Source of the DNA: Cellulophaga baltica
Lineage (GTDB): Bacteria; Bacteroidota; Bacteroidia; Flavobacteriales; Flavobacteriaceae
Length of the DNA: 64,000 bases
Direction of reading: 5' to 3'
Assembly (NCBI RefSeq): GCF_018861125.1
Contig: NZ_JAHKQN010000036.1
Location: 1-64,000 of the forward strand
The notes below the pieces were generated by a model. It was not told the DNA's origin. It did not search any database and worked only from the letters and a program-made list of their open reading frames with translations. The position numbers and the translations under genes are program-made. Below are positions 41,640-49,376 of the stretch, piece after piece. Positions within the stretch are counted from its first letter, which is position 1. Each line of letters starts with the position of its first letter.

Positions 41640-43430
41640 TCATTTTATATTATTTTTCCCAAACCAATTTTGAATTGTACTCATAGCTTCATTTCCCATT
41701 TTAGATAAGGCAAGCACCACTAAATTCTCTTTTGCCCTAGAGCAAGAAACATAAAACAAGTTTTTGGTTCTTTCCTTTCTATCTATATTGTCATCAGTAT
41801 CGTTGAAGTAATTCTCAAAATTATATTGCCCTTTCCAACTTGTATCATCTATAACAACTAAAACATTACGATACTCCTCTCCCTTAGTACCATGTTTTGT
41901 TGAAAACACATTTTGATTTTGAGTATGCTTAAATAGATTTATAAATTCAGAATACGGCATTGCCATTAGAGCATTATGGAATATAATATCTTTTTCAATA
42001 CGTATTTTAAGTTCATCTTCTATACTGTCTAAAGGAGTATTGATTCGGTCTAAAAACTTTATTACTCCTGTAGAAAGCATAGCTAGTTTATTATCAATAG
42101 CAAAATCAAAAACGTCTTTTACTGTTTTTGATTTACGAATAGTAATAAGTTCTTCAATCTTGTCTGTTATTACCTTCTTGTCTGGATGCTTTTTAAGATT
42201 TATAGATTGTGTTCCATTCCGTTTTAAGAGATTAACAATATCACTATAACTATTTTCTTCAAAGAAGGATACCAAATGCTCTATTCCAGTACGCCTTTCG
42301 TTAGATGTTTTTTTGTCCATAGAACCTACGAAAAAAGCTGTAATTGGATTTTCCCTTTTTAATAGTGCGTCGTTACCGCCTAAACCATAGCGCCTGCTAT
42401 AAATACTGTATAGGTTTCCAAATCCTCCTCTTTTGGCAACCCTACTATTTGCAATGATTAATATTTTGTCTTCACTTTCTGGTCCAAAATTCCACCCTTT
42501 TTTTTCTAGCTCAGTTATTAAAGTATCATAGTTAGCATTCTTAATTGGTACTAAAGAGTCCTCATATTCTTTTACTTTTTGACCTGTAGTCTTATCGGGA
42601 TAATTAGTACAGTTTATAAATTGAATACTTCCTTCTATTTTTTTTATATCATCAGGTATTACCTGTTTAATATTTGTTCTTACATTATTTAACAACCCTA
42701 TTACACTTTGTGAGCTTCTGTAATTTTCCAACTTGGTTATGATATCAATTGTTTTTGCGTCTACATAAGCATGTAATGAACCTATTCCCGTATTATAAAT
42801 TTTTTGATGTGAGTCTCCGTAAAAACCGATTACTATTTTTTCTTTATTTCTTGGAAGCAAAAAATCTAGTAAGGAATATATAGTTTCTGGGGCTGTATCT
42901 TGATATTCATCAACTAAGATATAAGGATGTTTAGATGCTAGTATTGTAGTTAATAAATTGTGATTAGAAAACATCCTATTGGCTAAATTAATTAAATCGT
43001 CATGTCCTACTTTTCCATTTTCAAAATCACTATAAGCACGGTCATTATACTCTACAGTGATAATCCTTTCAATAAGCATTAAACTATACTTATCAGGCTT
43101 GGTTTCATGGTAAATAGTGTTTATTGCATCAAATTCAATTATTAGTTGTTTGTTGTATGATTTAATACAATCCCAGAGAAATTCATGTATAGTAGAAACC
43201 AATACCAATGGATTATTCTCTAGACGTTCTATAATTTCATTTTTAGCAACATTAGTATATGTGATACAGACTATTTTTTGATTTTTTAATTGAAGCGATT
43301 TACCCTTTAATTCCAATATATAGTTTATGGTTTGTATAAGGGCATAGGTTTTTCCTGACCCTGCTCCAGCCTCTAACACATAACTCCTTTGGGTCTCTAT
43401 TTTTTCTTTGATTTGATTTATTGCTTCCAT
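41640..43430 (-). CDS. gajB: Gabija defence protein GajB (UvrD-like helicase)
   Basis: 596 residues with the motifs of superfamily 1A helicases in order: Q-like/Walker A EAGAGSGKTYALIQT, motif Ia CITYTNVAKNEI, motif II VDEYQDTAPE, motif III GFYGDSHQKIYNTGIGSLHAYV, motif IV region ENYRSSQSV, motif V TKHGTKGEEYRNVLVV, motif VI FYVSCSRAKENLVVLAL. In Gabija, GajB senses nucleotide loss or DNA termini and assists GajA. It follows gajA with no gap. Confidence 0.88.
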   Translation of the reverse strand: MEAINQIKEKIETQRSYVLEAGAGSGKTYALIQTINYILELKGKSLQLKNQKIVCITYTNVAKNEIIERLENNPLVLVSTIHEFLWDCIKSYNKQLIIEFDAINTIYHETKPDKYSLMLIERIITVEYNDRAYSDFENGKVGHDDLINLANRMFSNHNLLTTILASKHPYILVDEYQDTAPETIYSLLDFLLPRNKEKIVIGFYGDSHQKIYNTGIGSLHAYVDAKTIDIITKLENYRSSQSVIGLLNNVRTNIKQVIPDDIKKIEGSIQFINCTNYPDKTTGQKVKEYEDSLVPIKNANYDTLITELEKKGWNFGPESEDKILIIANSRVAKRGGFGNLYSIYSRRYGLGGNDALLKRENPITAFFVGSMDKKTSNERRTGIEHLVSFFEENSYSDIVNLLKRNGTQSINLKKHPDKKVITDKIEELITIRKSKTVKDVFDFAIDNKLAMLSTGVIKFLDRINTPLDSIEDELKIRIEKDIIFHNALMAMPYSEFINLFKHTQNQNVFSTKHGTKGEEYRNVLVVIDDTSWKGQYNFENYFNDTDDNIDRKERTKNLFYVSCSRAKENLVVLALSKMGNEAMSTIQNWFGKNNIK

Positions 43431-45527
43431 CTATACTTTTGAAATTTCAGTGGTTGCAACATCATCATTTTTGTCTTTTTTTATATTATTATCAAGTGAC
43501 TTTTCTAGCCATTTAAGTCCACTATCAATATACAATGGCACATTCCACTCACCAAATTCTTCAGGGAATGACATTATATCAAAAGCAAAATTTGTTTTGG
43601 AACTAGAGCTTATAGGTGCTAATTGATAAGGAGTCTTATTAATTAAATCATCTACGTTTTTTACTCTAGAAAAACTAAACTGATTTTTAATAATTGTTGA
43701 ATTTCCTTCATCATCAGTATAAGTCGATTTCAGTAACTCAATATTTGAATTAATAAAAGCTTCTTCAAAACTTCTTGCCGTAATTCCATTCTCTTGAGTT
43801 TGGTAGGCTACTCTAATTATTTTAGAATCGGTTTTTTCTTCTTCAGTTGCAGCTACCAATTCGGCTATTGTTTTCTTATTAGGAATCCAATCTTTTAATG
43901 TATAATTAGACGTTAACTCACCACTTATACCGTTATTTACCTCACATCTTTCTCCTGTAGCTGCATCTACTGAATCAATATCTGTTACTACCAATGTTTT
44001 TAATTTTAAAAACTCTAGAATTTCTTTAAACTTATGACTATAAGCTCCTCCTACCTCCAGAATGGAAACATATTGAGTTGCTAAGCCTGGTGCTGACTTT
44101 TTAATCATCTGTGGCATTAACATTCTTTCAGTCGTACCTTCAACAATAATCACTTTGTCAGAGAAGAATAAATCGGATTTATGCAGCGTCAGATATTGTT
44201 TTAAAAATCGAGCCGTCTGTTTTTCGTTAGAAATATTTAAAGTATTGAAGTCTTGTACTTCTATATATTTTTTAATTCGATTGAAGTACCTAATTCTTTT
44301 AAATCCTTTTTCTGAATCAATACCAGCTTCAGATAATATATGAGATGAATGTGAAGTAATTATTAACTGGACATAAATATTATCTTTTTCAGCGTCTTTT
44401 AGAATTCCTTTTATTTGACTAATAAATATCTGCTGCATTTGAGGGTGCATATGCGCTTCAGGTTCTTCTACTAGTACAGCTAAGAACTCAGAAACCTTTT
44501 CTTCTTTTGCATTTCTAAACCGTTCGATAAAACTGGCTAGTTCTAGAACCATATAAATGAGGTTGCTATAACCCAGTCCATTATAACTTTCTGGTAAGTC
44601 AATTTCTTCCTGTTTATAATAATACTTAATGTTGTTTTTTATTACGGATTCAGAATCAAATTCAGATGCAATAGATATGGGAGGAATTGCAATTGGAGTA
44701 GAAGCACCAAACTTTTTAAGGTCTTCAATTATCTTTTGTAAGACTACATTATATTTCTCTTTTAGTTCTTTAGAAATATCTTTTAAGGAATTTTCTATCG
44801 CCTTTACATTGTTGTCGGTCTTGTCTCTTTGATTATAATACCTTGAAAAACCTAGTGCTAATGTTTTATTACTATCACTTTTCTTATCATCTAAAATTCT
44901 TAGTGCTTTGATATCCTCAAAAGAAACTACTTTCTTTATTTTTTCTTTATATCCAATTTCAATTTCGCGTAAGTAATCAGATTTCACATCTTTAGCATAG
45001 CATCTTAATTTATAGAAAGTGTTTAGGTTTTCTTTAAAATACTCAATAAGAGTTGTTTCCTTTACTTCTCTATTAATGTAGGCTTTTACTAAACCTAAAG
45101 TATTGTGTGATTCATAAGATAAGAGTGCACATCCATCATTTCTTTTATCATCTAAATCTGTAATGAACTCACTTAGTTCTATGAGTGAATCTTTAGCTTT
45201 ATCATAAACAAATTCAATCTGAAATTGGATTTTCGGAAAACGTGTTACGATATCTAATTCTATTTTTTCCTTTTCCTCTTCTGAAATTCCAGCGACTAAT
45301 GTTTTTTCAAACTCAATAAAAAGTTCTTTAAATAATGTATAGGTGGATTGAGAAAAATCTTCAAATGATAAAGAATCGTCACCTGAAGTAAATATTTTAA
45401 TAACCTCAAGTAAAGAAGTTTTTCCTGTATTGTTTCTTCCTACAATTAAAGTTATGTCATCTTCAAGGTCAATAGAAACATCAGCAAGGAGTCTGAAGCA
45501 TTTAACTTTTATATTTTTAATTCTCAT
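43431..45527 (-). CDS. gajA: Gabija defence protein GajA (OLD-family ATPase/Toprim nuclease)
   Basis: 698 residues, longer than many GajA proteins. Walker A is VGRNNTGKTSLLEVI near residue 29, an ABC-type Walker B region is LVEEPEAHMHPQMQQIF, and ITSHSSHILSEAG follows. The Toprim domain begins at VIIVEGTTERMLMPQMI (Glu) and continues with LVVTDIDSVDAATGE (DxD). GajA is a sequence-specific nicking nuclease held back by nucleotides and released on phage infection. It is the first gene of a two- to six-gene defence run. A class 2 OLD nuclease with UvrD partner is the same thing under another name. Confidence 0.85.
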   Translation of the reverse strand: MRIKNIKVKCFRLLADVSIDLEDDITLIVGRNNTGKTSLLEVIKIFTSGDDSLSFEDFSQSTYTLFKELFIEFEKTLVAGISEEEKEKIELDIVTRFPKIQFQIEFVYDKAKDSLIELSEFITDLDDKRNDGCALLSYESHNTLGLVKAYINREVKETTLIEYFKENLNTFYKLRCYAKDVKSDYLREIEIGYKEKIKKVVSFEDIKALRILDDKKSDSNKTLALGFSRYYNQRDKTDNNVKAIENSLKDISKELKEKYNVVLQKIIEDLKKFGASTPIAIPPISIASEFDSESVIKNNIKYYYKQEEIDLPESYNGLGYSNLIYMVLELASFIERFRNAKEEKVSEFLAVLVEEPEAHMHPQMQQIFISQIKGILKDAEKDNIYVQLIITSHSSHILSEAGIDSEKGFKRIRYFNRIKKYIEVQDFNTLNISNEKQTARFLKQYLTLHKSDLFFSDKVIIVEGTTERMLMPQMIKKSAPGLATQYVSILEVGGAYSHKFKEILEFLKLKTLVVTDIDSVDAATGERCEVNNGISGELTSNYTLKDWIPNKKTIAELVAATEEEKTDSKIIRVAYQTQENGITARSFEEAFINSNIELLKSTYTDDEGNSTIIKNQFSFSRVKNVDDLINKTPYQLAPISSSSKTNFAFDIMSFPEEFGEWNVPLYIDSGLKWLEKSLDNNIKKDKNDDVATTEISKV

Positions 45528-45882
45528 CTTGTTTTTTAACTTTTATTTTGAAATTAAAGCAACAAAAAAGCCAATGAAAATCCATCAGCTTTTATATAAA
45601 TCTATTTCTGGCGTAATCGTTCCTAAATATATTAAAATTTTAACATAATTTCTTACGCTTTTCCGTAATTAATTATCTGTCTTATAAGATTATACTCTCT
45701 TACCCAAACTCTCTTTATCGAAAGCAATCAAATTAAACAGTTCTCGCATTCGGCTACGAACACGGTTTGCTTAGCGTTCTTCTAATTCTTTAGCATTTAA
45801 GTTTGTGGGAGCGTGGGGTTTTATTTTTTTAAGTTTTGGCAAAATATTGAGTTTGTGCCAAAACTTAATTTACAATAGCACT
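45528..45882. other. Junction between defence island and replication genes
   Basis: 355 bases without an intact gene. They hold the duplicated 3' fragment of the DnaC-like gene (45711-45827), an 11-bp perfect inverted repeat AAGTTTTGGCA (45831-45841) / TGCCAAAACTT (45856-45866), and AT-rich sequence upstream of gajA that should contain its promoter. The gene content changes from replication to defence exactly here. Confidence 0.6.
45711..45827 (-). pseudogene. Partial duplicate of the 3' end of the DnaC-like ATPase gene
   Basis: About 117 bases match 45904-46020, inside the intact gene, at most positions. The identical core includes AATTAAACAGTTCTCGCATT and GGCTACGAACACG. Several substitutions and changed stop positions make it non-coding. 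It is in the same orientation as the intact gene and lies 190 bases farther on, next to gajA. It looks like the scar of an insertion or a recombination between related elements. Confidence 0.8.
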
Positions 45883-46545
45883 TTATTTCCTCTTATCCCC
45901 AGCCCCTTTGTCAAAAGCAATCAAATTAAACAGTTCTCGCATTCGGCTACGAACACGATTTCCGTAGCGTTCTTCAAGTTCTTCAGCATTTAGGTTTGTG
46001 GTAGCGTGGGTTTTAATCTTATGTTTGGTTTGTAGATAAAGCTCGTATCGAGATAAGAGTACTTCGCCCATTACATTCAGGTCTTTACCATAAAACCGTC
46101 CTGCAGGTTCAACGCCCAAATCATCAAAGCAGTAGAATTTGGTGTTGCCGTATTCTTCCACAGTTTTAAAACCAAGATGGTTGAAACCGAAAGTCACATT
46201 CCGACAAGGAATCATTTCGTAAGGTCGTTGCATCGGTACAATATGGCGTAGCAATTTCATCAGGCTGGTTTTACCACATCCTACGGGACCAGAAAGTAAA
46301 ATGCCTTTGTCAATATCAATTCCATAGGTTTTGCAATTTTCTTTGTCTTTTATAAAATAAGAACAGAGCTTCAATAAAATCTCTTTGTCTTCATCGTAAA
46401 TCTTGAATTTTTTACCAAAAAGTAGCTTTCCTTTAGCATTCAGATAAATCAAAATTTTTGGAAAGTCATAGAGTATACTTTTGCCATCAAATTTACCCAG
46501 CGAATATTCAACGCCACCTTCGGTTATTTTAGAGGGGTTGTCCAT
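45883..46545 (-). CDS. DnaC/IstB-like AAA+ ATPase (replication helper)
   Basis: The frame extends upstream, but ATG 46545 (MDNPSKITEGGVEY) is the likely start, giving about 220 residues and a 17-base overlap with the preceding gene. Walker A GPVGCGKTSL and Walker B FYCFDDLG are followed by an ATTNLNAEELEERYGNRVRSRMRELFNLIAFD sensor region, as in DnaC helicase loaders. It probably loads a helicase at the element's own origin, working with the upstream Rep-like protein. Codon use is like its neighbours. Confidence 0.8.
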   Translation of the reverse strand: MDNPSKITEGGVEYSLGKFDGKSILYDFPKILIYLNAKGKLLFGKKFKIYDEDKEILLKLCSYFIKDKENCKTYGIDIDKGILLSGPVGCGKTSLMKLLRHIVPMQRPYEMIPCRNVTFGFNHLGFKTVEEYGNTKFYCFDDLGVEPAGRFYGKDLNVMGEVLLSRYELYLQTKHKIKTHATTNLNAEELEERYGNRVRSRMRELFNLIAFDKGAGDKRK

Positions 46546-47281
46546 AATCTTTGTTTTTAGTGGTTCGCAAGTTGTCCTTGATTTGGGGCGCTTGTTTTTT
46601 ATTTGATTCGTTTTTTTCGTCAAATAATTCGGTTCTATCCATCCAATTTGTAGCTAGAGCTCGCCAATCTCTAATTGCTTGCCCATCACTTGTTTTCCAA
46701 TTATTTGCTTCGTAGTGCCCAAAGAATTTTTTTCCTTCATCCGCATCAAAACCTTTTTCTTCAAAAAATAAAATAACCGCCTGCCTGCCCTTTGGCTGTT
46801 TTGTATAGTTTTCTTGTTTAGTATTGTTTGTATTAGATACCAATGCTTGTCCACCTATGGGACGGTGTAGGTCTATAACTTGTCCATTTATGGGATGGTG
46901 CTGTCCCACAACTGGTTCACGAATGGGATGGTACTGTTCCGCAAGCTGTTCTAATGTGGGATTGTACCGTCCCATATCCGGTTCATCACTTGTACCGATA
47001 ATGGACATCTTAATTTTACTGCCTTTGTATGGATTGTTAGATGGGAAATAACATAGGTAAAGCCACGAATCCAAATCTGTGACACAGCGATGGTACGTAG
47101 ATTTTGAGCCTATTTTAGCAGCTCGCATTAAATCTCTACGGTTTACATAAAATTCATCTGTAAAACGGCTACTGTTCCATTCCTGAAACAACGCCATATA
47201 CAGACTAATATGTGTAGGATTCAGGCGGTCATCAAAATAGAACTTCTCAAAAGCCGCATTGAGTAGCTTTATATAGTTCAT
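46529..47281 (-). CDS. Replication-initiation-type winged-helix protein
   Basis: 250 residues. The N-terminal half (NYIKLLNAAFEKFYFDDRLNPTHISLYMALFQEWNSSRFTDEFYVNRRDLMRAAKIGSKSTYHRCVTDLD) is a DnaD/RepA-like winged helix. A repetitive linker follows (four 11-residue units around RYNP, QYHPI, QHHPI, LHRPI), then a helical C-terminal domain. Bacteroidetes plasmids and ICEs carry such a gene directly before a DnaC-like ATPase. The start is just after a small HTH gene (3-base gap). Function as initiator is inferred. Confidence 0.65.
   Translation of the reverse strand: MNYIKLLNAAFEKFYFDDRLNPTHISLYMALFQEWNSSRFTDEFYVNRRDLMRAAKIGSKSTYHRCVTDLDSWLYLCYFPSNNPYKGSKIKMSIIGTSDEPDMGRYNPTLEQLAEQYHPIREPVVGQHHPINGQVIDLHRPIGGQALVSNTNNTKQENYTKQPKGRQAVILFFEEKGFDADEGKKFFGHYEANNWKTSDGQAIRDWRALATNWMDRTELFDEKNESNKKQAPQIKDNLRTTKNKDYGQPL
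46839..46970 (-). repeat. Four tandem 33-bp repeats inside the Rep-like gene (iteron-like)
   Basis: Units start at 46970, 46937, 46904 and 46871 on the minus strand. Each carries a C-rich word: TACAATCCCA, TACCATCCCA, CACCATCCCA, CACCGTCCCA. The period is exactly 33 bp, so the protein stays in frame and gains 11-residue repeats. DNA-level conservation of the CCATCCCAT word suggests binding sites for an initiator. Confidence 0.7.
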
Positions 47282-47284
47282 AAT

Positions 47285-47569
47285 TTACATTTTGAGACCG
47301 TGCTGTACGCGATTTGCAGTCATTACATTTTGAATTTCCTCGACATCGTAATAAATAATACCCCCCACTTTGGTATAGGGCAATGTTCCATTGATACGAA
47401 GATTTTGTAAAGTCCCTGGACTTACTTGAAGCAATTCCATAACCTCAGATGATTTGAGGTATTTTTTCAACTTTCCAGTAGCTTGTTTGGATAATAATTT
47501 TTTAATGTCATCGAGCAATTCCATTTTGAATTCCCGAAGGTCGTCTGTAGTGATAATACTTGTTGGCAT
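47285..47569 (-). CDS. Helix-turn-helix protein, excisionase/MerR-like
   Basis: 94 residues. A helical N-terminus (DLREFKMELLDDIKKLL) is followed by an HTH_17-type fold: KYLKSSEVMELLQVSPGTLQNLRINGTLPYTKVGGIIYYDVEEIQNVM. Such proteins regulate or direct excision of Bacteroidetes ICEs and also act as transcription factors for the replication genes. It is the first gene of the three-gene run ending in the DnaC-like ATPase. Confidence 0.75.
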   Translation of the reverse strand: MPTSIITTDDLREFKMELLDDIKKLLSKQATGKLKKYLKSSEVMELLQVSPGTLQNLRINGTLPYTKVGGIIYYDVEEIQNVMTANRVQHGLKM

Positions 47570-48283
47570 AATAGAACGGATTTAATAGAAAGGGACTATC
47601 TGGGTTTATATTTTTAATTAATAGTCCCTGACCTGATTTGACTTTCGTTCTACAAATTTGATAAGCTTTAAATGCTTTTATTCGGTAGTAGATTCGTAAT
47701 GTGGTTAAAATTTAACAGTGGTAATATTTGAAACGATTAGATTATGCTTAGCAGGGTTAAAGCATTAGAATAGCAAGAATTATTTAAAATAATACATCGG
47801 AATTAAGAATAGGGAAGGTACTTCGTAGTGTGGTCTATTGTCAGACGGTTGCTTAAAATAATGACTATAATTTTTTATTTCAAAAACCTATGCAAGTTTT
47901 TGAAATAAAAAATTTTAAAGAATATTAGGGGTAAGATGCTTATTTTAATATAGATAATGAATGAGATTTTAAATAAAGAAGCTGCTAGATGTATAATTAA
48001 TGGATTACTAAAAATAATTCTAAGCTAATAGCAAGAATTGTTGGCGCTGTTTCTGGTAAAGTGGTGGAAAAAGCCATGGTGAATTTGCTAGGTAAAGGTT
48101 CGGAAGAGATGCCTTGGCCAGTAATACTAGAACAAAAAAAATATAATTTACAATATTTTTATAGCCATTCATTAAAGATCTCTGGCATTAGTGGTATAAA
48201 AAAACTATTGCAATTGATAACATAAGGTTGATTATTTGCAGAGTTACTGGTAATTCTGAAATTTTTTAGGAGTGATTTTTTTA
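47570..48283. other. Gap upstream of replication genes; only a gene scrap seen
   Basis: 714 bases. A stretch near 48040-48225 on the plus strand reads like protein (ARIVGAVSGKVVEKAMVNLLGKG, EEMPWPVILEQKKYNLQYFY) but has no start codon in frame and a stop just before it, so it is probably a remnant. An inverted word TTTCAAAAAC/GAAATAAAAAATTT region near 47875-47915 is AT-rich and not convincing as a terminator. Confidence 0.35.
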
Positions 48284-48571
48284 TTAATTTTCATTATCAA
48301 AAGAAGAATCTTTAAAAAATATTTCTAAAGTTATTCCAATCAAATTACAAAAATTTTGAATAGTATAAATAGTAATTCCTCTACCTTTCATTTTACCTGT
48401 TTTTCTATCTTTTTTTAGATGATTCTCCCAACGACTAATATCTTGTTTGTCAACATTAAATTTTTTCACAAAATCAGCTTGTTTGTCTCCTGTACATTGG
48501 ATACGTAAAGCTTTAATTCTGTCTGCAATTTTATTTGCTAAAATGATATCATTATCTGAAAGTCTGGACAT
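48284..48571 (-). CDS. XRE-family helix-turn-helix regulator
   Basis: 95 residues. The HTH is LSDNDIILANKIADRIKALRIQCTGDKQADFVKKFNVDKQDISRWEN, followed by ITIYTIQNFCNLIGITLEIFFKD, a usual dimerising end for Cro/C1-type regulators. It stands alone between two non-coding stretches. It could repress element genes; targets are unknown. Confidence 0.75.
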   Translation of the reverse strand: MSRLSDNDIILANKIADRIKALRIQCTGDKQADFVKKFNVDKQDISRWENHLKKDRKTGKMKGRGITIYTIQNFCNLIGITLEIFFKDSSFDNEN

Positions 48572-49376
48572 GGTGCAATTTTGTAAAAATGATTAAAAAA
48601 ACAGTAAGCCATTTGGCTTACTAAATTTTTTTTGTTATTTTAGCTTTAGTAATATTAAATTTGCGATTCTTCTAAAAGAAAAAAATAGAAGCATTCGCTT
48701 TGAATCTCGACTTTGAAAACTGGTAATTTTTGCAACGAGAGGATAAGTAAGATGCTCACGTCTATTGGCGTGGGCTCACTTATTGTTGCAAGGTATACCA
48801 GTACCTCAAGGTCAATAAGCTGAGTTCCATGCCTTTTTTATTTCCAAAAGGTTTATTCATCTTGTTCTTAGCGTTGTTTTGTTTTAGGAAGTGTTGCACT
48901 TGATTCTTTCAATCAAAGCGGTATGAAACACACATTGGGTATTTTGGCACTTCAAAATTCTGTTCAGCATTTTTTTATGTTGGTGTGTACAGTGTTTGAT
49001 ATTCTCTTCATGAAAAAACCCAAGAACCCGATATAAACTATTTTGTTGTGAGATTACCGCCATTCCTTTTCCGGATTTTGTTAAACTCTTTTAGCTCACA
49101 ACTTACGATTCAATCTTTTTTTTTGTATCCGGACAAATCCCCTTTAAAAGCGTATTGATTTTATGCTTTTCAAAGCCTTTTGATCTTTCTAGTAACAACT
49201 GGAATACTGTCAATAGCGCTAATAGAGAAGCAATGCCAAAATTTAAATTATAAAAAACCTAAAACAACCAGCCTATGAAGAACTAAAATGTAGCACTAAA
49301 AAAGCCTCCTAATACACTTTTACAGCGGCGTATAGGAAGCCTTAAGTCAATATACTAATTAACTTAATTCAAAATT
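48572..49376. other. Non-coding leader region before susC
   Basis: 805 bases without a supported gene. It contains the nested hairpin element at 48719-48824 and, beyond it, AT-rich sequence with no clear pattern. The susC gene begins at 49377; its promoter should be in the final 150 bases, but I cannot place it with confidence. Confidence 0.4.
48719..48836 (+). ncRNA. Candidate structured RNA or DNA element (nested hairpin)
   Basis: Nested arms pair over 84 bases: ACTGGTA (48719)/TACCAGT (48796), TTGCAAC (48730)/GTTGCAA (48785), ATAAGT (48743)/ACTTAT (48778), GCTCACG (48754)/CGTGGGC (48769). A small second hairpin CTCA...TGAG follows (48805-48824), then GCCTTTTTT, which could end a transcript. 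Such regular nesting is unlikely by chance. Whether it acts as RNA or as single-strand DNA is not known. Confidence 0.5.

Noticed and set aside
48040-48225. Plus-strand protein-like stretch
   Set aside because: No in-frame start and a stop immediately upstream; recorded only as a possible remnant.
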